Source of the DNA: an uncultured Bacteroides sp. | GTDB lineage: Bacteria; Bacteroidota; Bacteroidia; Bacteroidales; Bacteroidaceae | Direction: 5' to 3' | NCBI RefSeq assembly: GCF_963666545.1 | Contig: NZ_OY762899.1 | Coordinates: 806,001 to 870,000, forward strand | DNA length: 64,000 nucleotides | Shown: positions 36,393 through 44,620 of the stretch, one piece after another | How positions within the stretch are numbered: position 1 is the first letter of the stretch | How the letters are laid out: each line of letters starts with the position of its first letter | Translations under genes and position numbers: made by a program | The notes under the pieces: generated by a model | What the model was told of the DNA's origin: nothing | Databases searched by the model: none | What the model saw: the letters and a program-made list of their open reading frames with translations, nothing else

Positions 36393-37769
36393 TTAAATCT
36401 TCTGAATGCTCAACAACGGATGCTTGTTCTTCCATAACTTTAACTGCCCTTTATGATTAATGAGCTGTATTTTCTCTAGCCAATCGGCAAATTCGGGTGC
36501 ATGTTTTAACCCAAAAATCTCCCTAGCATAGAGTGCATCGTGAAAAGAAGTACTTTGATAATTGAGCATGATATCATCTGCTCCCGGCACTCCCATAATG
36601 TAGGTAAGTCCTCCGGCTACCAACAGGGTAAGTAGTCCGTCCATATCGTCTTGATCGGCTTCAGCATGATTCGTATAGCAAACGTCACATCCCAATGGAA
36701 CCCCCATTAATTTCCCACAAAAGTGATCTTCCAGTCCCGCACGAGTAATCTGTTTGCCATCGTACAAATATTCTGGACCAATGAAGCCCACCACCGTATT
36801 CACCAGAAGAGGTTTGAAGCGTCTGGCTACGGCGTAAGCTCTCGCCTCACAAGTTTGCTGATCTACATCATGATGCGCATTAGAGGAAAGAGCACTTCCC
36901 TGTCCCGTTTCAAAGTACATCACATTATCGCCTATTGTTCCACGCTTCATACTCAAGGCCGCATCATAAGCCTCTTCGAGCATTTTTAAGTTTACCCCGA
37001 ATCCGGTATTCGCATCTTCCGTGCCCGCAATGGACTGAAAGACAAGATCCACCGGAACGCCCTGATTAATCAAATCAATGGTCGTACTCACATGAGTCAA
37101 CACACAAGATTGTGTAGGTATCTCATAGTGATGGATAATTTCATCCAGCATATAATTCAACTCCTTCAATACAGGAAAACTATCACTCGCCGGGTTAATG
37201 CCAATTACCGCATCACCTGATCCATACATCAAGCCATCGATGATACTAGCCGAAATGCCTTTCAAATCGTCTATAGGATTGTTTGGTTGTAGCCGCGCAC
37301 TCAGATGACCGGGCAAACCGATTGTATCTCTGAATTTAGTGACCACTCTGCATTTTTTAGCAGCAAGAATTAAATCCTGATTGCGCATAATCTTGCTCAC
37401 AGCCGCCGCCATTTCGGGGGTAATTCCAGATGCTACCGCACTCAACATCTCACTGGTGGTATGCTCATTAAGCAACCAGTTGCGGAAATCTCCCACAGTG
37501 AGGTGACTGATAGGTGCAAAAGCTTCCGCATTATGAGTGTCTACAATCAGTCGGGTAACCTCGTCCGTCTCGTACGGAATGAGTTGCTCTTCCAGAAAAG
37601 TAGCAAGAGGCAGATCGGCCAGCCTCATCTTAGCAGCAACGCGCTCTTCCATGCTCCCGGCAGAGATTCCGGCAAGGTCATCGCCCGAACGAGCAGGCGA
37701 TGCTTTTGCCAGAAGGTCTTTCAAATCATCAAAATGATACCTCTGATTACCTAAACTAATTTTATACAT
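36393..37769 (-). CDS. eutB: Ethanolamine ammonia-lyase large subunit
   Basis: A 458-residue catalytic subunit with a TIM barrel binding ethanolamine and cobalamin. Recognisable segments are KASPARSGDDLAGISAGSMEERVAAK, FRDTIGLPGHLSARLQPNNPIDDLKGI, GSGDAVIGINPASDS, FQSIAGTEDANTGFGVNLKML, MYFETGQGSALSSNAHHDVDQQTCEARAYAVARRF and CDVCYTNHAEADQDDMDGLLTLL. Length is normal. It lies 11 bp after the permease gene and 11 bp before eutC. Reactivase genes (eutA) and shell proteins are absent from the window. Confidence 0.97.
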   Translation of the reverse strand: MYKISLGNQRYHFDDLKDLLAKASPARSGDDLAGISAGSMEERVAAKMRLADLPLATFLEEQLIPYETDEVTRLIVDTHNAEAFAPISHLTVGDFRNWLLNEHTTSEMLSAVASGITPEMAAAVSKIMRNQDLILAAKKCRVVTKFRDTIGLPGHLSARLQPNNPIDDLKGISASIIDGLMYGSGDAVIGINPASDSFPVLKELNYMLDEIIHHYEIPTQSCVLTHVSTTIDLINQGVPVDLVFQSIAGTEDANTGFGVNLKMLEEAYDAALSMKRGTIGDNVMYFETGQGSALSSNAHHDVDQQTCEARAYAVARRFKPLLVNTVVGFIGPEYLYDGKQITRAGLEDHFCGKLMGVPLGCDVCYTNHAEADQDDMDGLLTLLVAGGLTYIMGVPGADDIMLNYQSTSFHDALYAREIFGLKHAPEFADWLEKIQLINHKGQLKLWKNKHPLLSIQKI

Positions 37770-37780
37770 TCTTATGTTTT

Positions 37781-39166
37781 TTAATCGTCAATCGGAATAG
37801 TAACCGGTACTGCATTTCTTATGCTTACTCTTCTAAAGAAATAATAGTAACCATAAGCTAAAAACATCATGCCCATAAACAGCAAAAAGATGGGAAAATT
37901 ATAATAAATCATTGCAGCCAGACAGACCATTGCACAAAAGAGAGAAATAATAGGAAACACCGGATAAAAAGGGGCTCGAAAAGGACGTTTTAAATCGGGC
38001 TCAGACTTACGGAGTTTCAGTAGTGAGAACATAGATACAATATACATAGTGATAGAACCAAACACAGACAAAGTAACGATGTTTGCCGTCAGTGGCAGAT
38101 TCCCAAAAACAATAATATTGTCCGAGAAGATAGCTAGAATACCAATCATACCACCAGCCAAAATAGCAAGATGCGGTGTCCTGAATCGCTTGCTAACAGT
38201 CGACAACACAGAAGGTAAATATCCTGCTCTGGCTACAGCAAATATCTGGCGGGAGTAGCCCATGATGATACCATGAAAAGAGGCTATCAAACCAAATAAG
38301 CCAAGCCACACAAGCATGTGAAGCCAGCCACTTGTGCCACCTACCACTATTTTCATCGCCTGCGGAAGTGGGTCGTTGATGTTTGCCAACGAGCTCCAAT
38401 CTCCTACTCCACCGGCAAAAATCATCACCCCCATAGCCAAAACTAGTAGGGTAAGAATGCCACCAATAAAAGCTTTAGGAATCGTTTTTCTCGGATTTTT
38501 AGCTTCTTCAGCAGCCATAGAGGCTCCTTCAATGGCAAGAAAAAACCAGATAGCAAACGGAATGGCAGCGAAGATACCCGACATAGTCGACATGGAAAAT
38601 GTGTCACTACCCGCCCAACCGTTATGGGTGAAGTTGCTTAGTTCAAATCCGGGAGCTACCACGCCCATGAAAACCAATAATTCAAAGATGGCCAACAACG
38701 TCACGACCAATTCAAAAATAGCCGCAGTGGTTACTCCCAATACATTTAAACTCATAAAGATGATGTAGACTATTACCGCCACCATCTGCGGATTCACCCC
38801 CTCGAATTGTACGCTAAGATAGGCTCCGATAGACATCGCTATGGCAGGAGGAGCAAAGATGAATTCAACCAGAGTAGAAAAGCCACCCAAAAAACCACCC
38901 ACCGAACCGTATGCCCGCTGTGCATACGCAAAAGGCCCTCCGGCCTGTGGAATGGATGTAGACAGTTCCGTAAAACTAAAAATAAAGGTCACATACATGA
39001 CGGCAACAAAAGCTGTTGTAATCATGAAACCTAATGTACCTGCTGATGCCCAACCGTAGCTCCAGCCAAAATACTCCCCTGAAATAACCAGCCCTACGGC
39101 TATCCCCCAAAGATGAAAGCTGTTCAAAGAACGCTTCAAAGTAGTTTTTTCCGTCTCTTTACCCAT
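37781..39166 (-). CDS. eat: Ethanolamine permease (APC family)
   Basis: A 461-residue inner-membrane transporter with about twelve helices. The N-terminal SFHLWGIAVGLVISGEYFGWSYGW matches ethanolamine permeases of the amino acid/polyamine/organocation family. Also present are FTELSTSIPQAGGPFAYAQRAYG and IWFFLAIEGASMAAEEAKNPRKTIPKAF. It is first in eat-eutB-eutC, directly downstream of a perfect consensus promoter at 39196-39226. It supplies substrate for the ammonia-lyase. Confidence 0.92.
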   Translation of the reverse strand: MGKETEKTTLKRSLNSFHLWGIAVGLVISGEYFGWSYGWASAGTLGFMITTAFVAVMYVTFIFSFTELSTSIPQAGGPFAYAQRAYGSVGGFLGGFSTLVEFIFAPPAIAMSIGAYLSVQFEGVNPQMVAVIVYIIFMSLNVLGVTTAAIFELVVTLLAIFELLVFMGVVAPGFELSNFTHNGWAGSDTFSMSTMSGIFAAIPFAIWFFLAIEGASMAAEEAKNPRKTIPKAFIGGILTLLVLAMGVMIFAGGVGDWSSLANINDPLPQAMKIVVGGTSGWLHMLVWLGLFGLIASFHGIIMGYSRQIFAVARAGYLPSVLSTVSKRFRTPHLAILAGGMIGILAIFSDNIIVFGNLPLTANIVTLSVFGSITMYIVSMFSLLKLRKSEPDLKRPFRAPFYPVFPIISLFCAMVCLAAMIYYNFPIFLLFMGMMFLAYGYYYFFRRVSIRNAVPVTIPIDD

Positions 39167-39195
39167 AATTTTAAGTGTTTGTTAATAACGAGAGA

Positions 39196-39226
39196 CAAAT
39201 ATATAGCTCATTTATATCAAAAACAA
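39196..39226 (-). promoter_or_regulatory. eat-eutBC promoter (TTG-N20-TATATTTG)
   Basis: On the minus strand TTG (39224-39226) and TATATTTG (39196-39203), 20 bp apart, match the consensus fully, 29 bp upstream of the eat ATG. Confidence 0.8.
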
Positions 39227-39407
39227 TAATATAACAATAAAATGATATCTATTTAACTATTATAATATCATAATGAATACACAACTTAAATAAAATGGAT
39301 CATAATGACTTACGTCAGTTCACCTTATACTATATAATCAAACCAAACGTTATCAAAGAATAATATCTACAAATAGATTTGATTTTTTATATCATGTAAC
39401 TTCAGCG

Positions 39408-39473
39408 TGTTGAATGTCCGATATCAGTGTGTTGAAAACGTACATTCAACACGCTGATATCGGACATTCAACA
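39408..39473. repeat. Long hairpin built from 22-bp TGTTGAA units
   Basis: Arms 39408-39436 and 39445-39473 are reverse complements over 29 bp with one mismatch, around an 8-nt loop. Each arm contains TGTTGAA twice, 22 bp apart (39408 and 39430 in the left arm), so it reads as 22-bp tandem units folded head to head. There is no U-tract, and it lies about 240 bp from both flanking genes, so it is not an ordinary terminator. Confidence 0.8.
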
Positions 39474-39749
39474 AACCCTTCTCACAAGGCCTGTAGCGGT
39501 AGGTATGCAATATTTACATTAGAATACTGAAAAACCTCTGAATTATTATTAGTATCCGGTAACATGAGAAATTATTCAGGGTGCATTGCTAATTCCTCGA
39601 TGTTGGGCAATGCATCTTGCTCTTCTAATATATCATAAAATACAAAAAATACTAAATTAGGCACCAATCTTGTATGATCCCTGAAATATATCTAAATTGC
39701 AGGCTTTGGGACAGATAACTTGAATATCAAATTTTCGATCTTTCTCTCT

Positions 39750-40508
39750 ATGAATATACTTATTGTAGAAGATGAAAACCTACTGGCTATTGAATTAGCT
39801 GAAAGATTGGTTCATCTAGATAGTGAAATTAAGATTGTGGGACAAGCAGACAGCATTGCTTCTACCGTGGCATGGTTACAACACAATGAGTGTGACCTGA
39901 TGTTCCTGGATGTCCATTTAAGTGATGGAATTTCTTTTTCTATTTTCGATAAAATAAAAGTGAAATGCCCCGTGATCTTCACCACAGCTTATGATCAATA
40001 CGCTATTAGAGCTTTTGAGGTTAATAGCATTGCTTATCTATTAAAACCTATCGACGAAAAAGATTTGGAGAAATCTTTGAATAAGTATAGGGAAATAAGG
40101 GGCATGTTCCGAGCTGATTTTGAGACTTTACTAAACTATTTAGGGAAGTCACAAACTGAAACCAAAACCTTTATCAGCCGCATCATGCTCAGTTCCGGTA
40201 AAGCGCAGATGGCAATGAATGTAGAAGATATTGCCTACTTCATGGCGGATGGACGTTATCTTTTTGCTATTTCAGTGGCCGGAGAGAAGTATTTCTGTGA
40301 GAGTACTTTATCTAAGTTGGAGGAGGAATTGGATAATCGTGTCTTCTTTCGGCTCAACCGTCGTTTCATTGTCAACTTTGCCAGTGTGGCTTATTTTACT
40401 GCCTATTCTAAAAGTAGAGTGAAGGTGAAGTTAAAGCCTGAACCGGATGAAGAGATTATTATTAGTTCCGAAAAAGTGAAAGAGTTTAAGCAATGGCTGG
40501 TAAGATAG
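39750..40508 (+). CDS. LytTR-family response regulator
   Basis: A 252-residue cytosolic regulator. The receiver domain (1-120) has acidic residues E7, D8 and the phosphoacceptor D54 in LMFLDVHLSD, then FTTAYDQYAIRAFEVNSIAYLLKPI. A LytTR DNA-binding domain follows (about 150-252, DIAYFMADGRYLFAI, FFRLNRRFIVNFASV). I use the ATG at 39750; the open frame starts at a TTG at 39720. It overlaps the kinase gene by 16 bp, the usual sign of a coupled two-component pair. A likely target is the protease-SusCD operon downstream, where 21-bp-spaced direct repeats lie. Confidence 0.92.
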   Translation: MNILIVEDENLLAIELAERLVHLDSEIKIVGQADSIASTVAWLQHNECDLMFLDVHLSDGISFSIFDKIKVKCPVIFTTAYDQYAIRAFEVNSIAYLLKPIDEKDLEKSLNKYREIRGMFRADFETLLNYLGKSQTETKTFISRIMLSSGKAQMAMNVEDIAYFMADGRYLFAISVAGEKYFCESTLSKLEEELDNRVFFRLNRRFIVNFASVAYFTAYSKSRVKVKLKPEPDEEIIISSEKVKEFKQWLVR

Positions 40509-41971
40509 TAGATGGTCTGTTTACTAGCGTCTACTTTAAAGCTAGCGTGTTCATCCTTGTGATTTTTTTTGCTGCAACTTGGTATGTAAACGTGCAAGTG
40601 GAAAATGAAGCGGCTCAACGTACGAATACGATGACGCAAACTTTAGCAGTCAACAATATCCACGTGGTAACTAACATGCTCGATAATTATGAAGAACGAC
40701 TTTCTCTCTTAAAAGCAGCACTCAGCGAAGATGCTTCGAAGGATATATCACGCAAAACGATGATGTATATGCAAAAAGAGGACTCAAGTATCAATGACAT
40801 CTATCTGGAACCACTGGATGCTTTGCACAAAGACAACACGCATGTATGGCGTGAAGTGTTTGTAAAAGGCGGACGTAATTACTTAAAGTTCTCTTTGCCG
40901 ATTGACTCGAATCGTAAGTTAAGCTTATTGGTAGATCTCATGGGATTTCACCAGAAGTTTTCGGAAACAGACACAAAAAGTTTTAATGCTTATATCACGA
41001 TTACCTGGAAGGGCATCTATCTATATCATCCCGATGAAAAGAAAATTGGGACTAAAGTGGGAATTCAAGACATTGCCAATGAGAAAAAAGTTCTCGCTCT
41101 AAAGGATCATTTTATAGAAAAAGTAAACTCCGACTATCTAAATCTCCCCGTCTACCGTTATTATTACTTGATGAATATGAATGGTGAAAAATGGATGTTC
41201 ACTGCTAATATTCCAAATTTAGATTTAATAGAATCAACCCGAAAAACAGGAAATGACTTTTTGATGATCTCTCTATTGGCCATCTTTTCTTTCTTAACTG
41301 TTTTTAGTTTAGGAGCCTTAAGATGGAGAAAAGAATTTATTCGCCGTAGAGAGATAGAACAGCAAAATCTGAATCTCCAATTGAAAAATGAACAGCATAA
41401 ACAAACGATGGCGACTGCTGAATTGGAGCGTTTGAAGAGTGGATTAAATCCTCATTTTCTTTTCAACTCTTTAAGTAATTTGAGGGTATTGGTAAGCAAA
41501 GATCCGGAAGTAGCCAAGGATTTTGCCATTACTTTATCCAATTTATATAGATATATGCTAAAGCAGGAGTATCAAAATACGGTTAGTTTAAAAGAGGAAT
41601 TGGAGTTTACTGAAGATTATATCAGTCTACAAAAAATCCGATTTGCTAATAAATTGATCACGGACGTTTCTTTATCTAAAGAATGGATGGAATATAAAGT
41701 TCCACCACTTTCCTTACAATTACTAGTGGAGAATTGTATCAAGCATACAAAAATATCAGATAGTGAGCCACTTCGCATTCGCATTTATGAAGAAAATGGC
41801 TTTTTGGTAGTGGCTAATAATTACAACCCCCGTGAATCGGAGACTGAGTACTCTGGTAGAGGTATTGAAAATTTAATTAAAAGATACTCTTTCTTAACGC
41901 AAACAGATTGTCGGTTCGGAGTGATAGATGGATATTATATTGCCAGAATTCCGCTTCTTTTCATTTCATAA
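40493..41971 (+). CDS. LytS/YehU-type sensor histidine kinase
   Basis: A 492-residue inner-membrane kinase with two transmembrane segments (about 14-31 and 255-277). They flank a roughly 220-residue periplasmic sensor that looks Cache-like (TSVYF...TWKGIYLYHPDEKKIGTKVG). After a coiled-coil stretch (280-315) comes the His_kinase motif LNPHFLFNSLSNLRVL with phospho-acceptor H321, and an HATPase domain with LLVENCIKHTKIS and YSGRGIENLIKRY. This is the usual partner of LytTR regulators. The periplasmic sensor suggests it reads an external ligand, perhaps a peptide released by the adjacent protease; that is inference. Confidence 0.9.
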   Translation: MAGKIVDGLFTSVYFKASVFILVIFFAATWYVNVQVENEAAQRTNTMTQTLAVNNIHVVTNMLDNYEERLSLLKAALSEDASKDISRKTMMYMQKEDSSINDIYLEPLDALHKDNTHVWREVFVKGGRNYLKFSLPIDSNRKLSLLVDLMGFHQKFSETDTKSFNAYITITWKGIYLYHPDEKKIGTKVGIQDIANEKKVLALKDHFIEKVNSDYLNLPVYRYYYLMNMNGEKWMFTANIPNLDLIESTRKTGNDFLMISLLAIFSFLTVFSLGALRWRKEFIRRREIEQQNLNLQLKNEQHKQTMATAELERLKSGLNPHFLFNSLSNLRVLVSKDPEVAKDFAITLSNLYRYMLKQEYQNTVSLKEELEFTEDYISLQKIRFANKLITDVSLSKEWMEYKVPPLSLQLLVENCIKHTKISDSEPLRIRIYEENGFLVVANNYNPRESETEYSGRGIENLIKRYSFLTQTDCRFGVIDGYYIARIPLLFIS

Positions 41972-41989
41972 ACACATCTGATTACCAGA

Positions 41990-42018
41990 TTCACTACCCA
42001 TTTTACCCGCTTCACTAC
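41990..42018 (+). promoter_or_regulatory. Two direct repeats 21 bp apart, candidate LytTR binding site
   Basis: TTCACTAC occurs at 41990-41997 and 42011-42018, an exact 21-bp step (two helical turns). That is the arrangement of known LytTR operators. It sits 31 bp before the -7 element at 42049-42056, which lacks a -33 box, as an activator-dependent promoter might. Confidence 0.6.
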
Positions 42019-42048
42019 ATTTCTTTTTCTAATAAGAAATTTCCCTAT

Positions 42049-42056
42049 TACTTTTG
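42049..42056 (+). promoter_or_regulatory. -7 element of the metzincin-SusCD operon (TACTTTTG)
   Basis: TACTTTTG, 17 bp upstream of the protease ATG at 42074. No TTG is present at the -33 position. Confidence 0.55.
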
Positions 42057-42073
42057 GCACAAAGTTATAGTTT

Positions 42074-44572
42074 ATGAAATATTTACTAAGTATCATTTTA
42101 TTGTCCTCTTCGCTTGGAGTTGGGGCACATCTAGGTTTACTTACAAAGAAGAAAAAGAAGCCAAAAACAGAAGAAAGAGTAGAAAAAGTTGATAAATTTA
42201 AGCAACTAACAGACAGCTCTACTTGTGATTTAGGTCTTTTCTCTGTTTATAAGCAAAAGGGAGATTACTATTTTCTAATTCCGGATAGCCTTACCGGCCG
42301 CGATCTTCTAATAGTAAATAAGATCTCTCAAGTACCGGCAAACTTTAATGATGCCGGCATTAATAAAGGAATGGGGTTCGAAGATCTTGTAATTCAGTTT
42401 GAGATCAACAAAGAACAAAAAAAGGTTTATGCCCTTCAATATAAACCTTTTGTGGCTGTTTCTGATTCGGCTAAGATTCGTGAAAGCGTTGCAAGTAATT
42501 TTGCGAAATCAATCTTAGAATCTTTTGATATTGAAGCTTACAATGTCGACAGTACTGCCGTACTGATCAAAGTGAACAAGGTATATGATGGGAAAAGAAC
42601 TAGTTTCAATAATGTCTTTGGAATGACAGGAATAGGTACTTCTCCCATTAGTGATTATTCGTATATTTCTTCCATGAAGAGTTTTCCGCAGAATATTGTG
42701 GTGAAATCGATGCAAACCACAAAGATTCCCGCTGCGCAAACAGAGGCAAATCTTACTGTGGAGATTACATCCAATCTGGTGTTACTCCCCAAAACACCTA
42801 TGACTCCTCGTTTTGAAGATTCCAGAGTGGGTTATTTCTCCACTCCCCGTTGGTATTTCAATGATGAACAACATGAATTAGAAAAGCGTAATTTAGTTAC
42901 GCGATGGAGATTGGAACCGAAAGATAAAGAGGCGTATGCTCGTGGAGAATTGGTAGAGCCAATACGCCCGATTGTGTTTTATATTGACCCGGCCACTCCT
43001 TCGCAATGGAGAAAATATATCATTCAAGGAGTTTATGACTGGCAAAAAGCTTTTGAAGCTGCTGGCTTTAAGAATGCGATCATTGCAAAAGAAGTTTCTG
43101 CTGAAGAGCCTGATTTTGATATTGATGATTCGCGTTATTCGGTTGTTACCTATGTCGCATCCGATAGGGCAAACGCCATGGGGCCCTCTGTCTTTGATCC
43201 TCGCTCCGGGGAAATTCTGGAATCGGATGTCATCTGGTGGCATAACGTGATGACTTCTGTTCATTCCTGGATGCGCGTGCAGACTGGGATTATTGATCAA
43301 AAGTCAAGAGACAACAAGTTCAGTGATGAACATATGGGAGAGGCTATTCGTTTTGTCTCTTCACACGAGATAGGTCACACGCTCGGATTGAAGCATAATA
43401 TGGGAGCATCTTACTTCTACCCTGTCGATTCACTGCGTAGTGAAACGTTTTGTGAAAAGATGGCTACAGCTCCTTCAATTATGGACTATGCTCGTTTTAA
43501 TTATATAGCACAGCCGGGGGATAATGTAAAATCTCTTACACCTAAAATCGGAGAGTATGATAAGTTTGCCATTGAATGGGCTTATCGTTATTATCCGGAA
43601 GAAGATGCTCATAAAGAGTTAGCTCAGTTAAAGAGAATGGTTGCTCAGGCTTATAAGAATCCGAATTGCCATTACTTGCCACAGCAAGATATGCGTACGG
43701 CTGTTGATCCGCGAGCTCAAAGTGAGGACTTAGGCGATGATGCAGTAAAAGCAAGTGAATATGGTGTGAGAAACTTAAAGAGAATTATTCCCAATATTTT
43801 GAAATGGACCACTTCTGTCGGCGATGATTATCTGGAAGCCGGGAAATTGGCCAATGATGTGATTGGACAGTGGTATATCTACTCTTACCATGTATTGACC
43901 AATGTTGGGGGTGTTTATCTGAACAATACAATTTACGGCGATGAGACTAAAAGTACTATTTTTGTTCCCCGCGAAAGGCAAAAAAGAGCTGTTAAGTATT
44001 TAATTGACCAAGTGATCACTTATCCCACGTGGCTCTTTGGAGATCAATTATTCAATTATGTATATCCGGTAAAAGAGTCTCCTGCCGGATACCAAGAATA
44101 CAATCCTTTTGCCACTTACAAGAATATGCAATCTTTTATTTTGTGGGATTTGTTAACAAATGAGCGTCTGGATCGAATGGTGGCCAATGAAGTTCAGAAT
44201 GGAAAGCAAGCTTATACAGCCTCCGAACTGATGGAAGATTTGTATAATGCTATATTTGCTAAGACAAAACAGAGCAGTGCGTTGAGTATTGTAGAGATGG
44301 CCACTCAGAAGGGATTTATTGATGCACTGATCGTTGCTGCTGATAGGAATGAAGTGAGTAAAGAGAAAAAGGCAATCGACGATCATTCGGTCAACTTTAG
44401 TTCTGATCTTCTTTTTTCAGGGCCAAAAAGAACATCGGAGGCTATCTCAGTCAAACGGGGAATTCTGCTTCGCATTGAACGACTTTTGAAATCAAAACTT
44501 GCTCTGGCAGACCAGTCGACCCGCTATCATTATGAAGATATGTTGCTTCGCATTGATAAATCTTTGCGATAA
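42074..44572 (+). CDS. Zinc metallopeptidase of the DUF5117/DUF5118 type, metzincin-like
   Basis: An 832-residue exported protein (N-terminal hydrophobic signal about 1-20, then a Lys-rich stretch). The metzincin zinc motif HEIGHTLGLKH (H431, E432, H435, H441) fits HExxHxxGxxH and is followed by a Met-turn, SIMDYARFNY. The N-terminal region (40-320) resembles DUF5117/DUF5118 and the zinc motif is in DUF4953-like sequence, a set common to Bacteroidetes secreted proteases. It probably acts in the periplasm or outer membrane on peptides. It is the first gene of a three-gene operon with SusC (48 bp on) and SusD. Confidence 0.85.
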   Translation: MKYLLSIILLSSSLGVGAHLGLLTKKKKKPKTEERVEKVDKFKQLTDSSTCDLGLFSVYKQKGDYYFLIPDSLTGRDLLIVNKISQVPANFNDAGINKGMGFEDLVIQFEINKEQKKVYALQYKPFVAVSDSAKIRESVASNFAKSILESFDIEAYNVDSTAVLIKVNKVYDGKRTSFNNVFGMTGIGTSPISDYSYISSMKSFPQNIVVKSMQTTKIPAAQTEANLTVEITSNLVLLPKTPMTPRFEDSRVGYFSTPRWYFNDEQHELEKRNLVTRWRLEPKDKEAYARGELVEPIRPIVFYIDPATPSQWRKYIIQGVYDWQKAFEAAGFKNAIIAKEVSAEEPDFDIDDSRYSVVTYVASDRANAMGPSVFDPRSGEILESDVIWWHNVMTSVHSWMRVQTGIIDQKSRDNKFSDEHMGEAIRFVSSHEIGHTLGLKHNMGASYFYPVDSLRSETFCEKMATAPSIMDYARFNYIAQPGDNVKSLTPKIGEYDKFAIEWAYRYYPEEDAHKELAQLKRMVAQAYKNPNCHYLPQQDMRTAVDPRAQSEDLGDDAVKASEYGVRNLKRIIPNILKWTTSVGDDYLEAGKLANDVIGQWYIYSYHVLTNVGGVYLNNTIYGDETKSTIFVPRERQKRAVKYLIDQVITYPTWLFGDQLFNYVYPVKESPAGYQEYNPFATYKNMQSFILWDLLTNERLDRMVANEVQNGKQAYTASELMEDLYNAIFAKTKQSSALSIVEMATQKGFIDALIVAADRNEVSKEKKAIDDHSVNFSSDLLFSGPKRTSEAISVKRGILLRIERLLKSKLALADQSTRYHYEDMLLRIDKSLR

Positions 44573-44620
44573 AAAGTGGATAGGTATATAACGTAAATAA
44601 TCATTTAAATCTTTAAGGTA

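Larger units (their letters stand above)
39167..39749. other. Divergent intergenic region, 583 bp
   Basis: Separates eat-eutBC (minus) from the LytTR regulator gene (plus). It contains the eat promoter (39196-39226), a 29-bp-stem hairpin (39408-39473) and a smaller hairpin of 8 bp (39582-39589 with 39607-39614). No ORF of conviction was seen, and I found no clear consensus promoter for the plus-strand regulator. Confidence 0.65.

Noticed and set aside
39167..39400. Cobalamin riboswitch upstream of eat-eutBC
   Set aside because: No B12-box-like or conserved long structured leader was recognised; the promoter lies only 29 bp from the ATG.
39408..39473. CRISPR-like or terminator reading of the TGTTGAA hairpin
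   Set aside because: Only two repeats per arm, no variable spacers, no cas genes and no U-tract.
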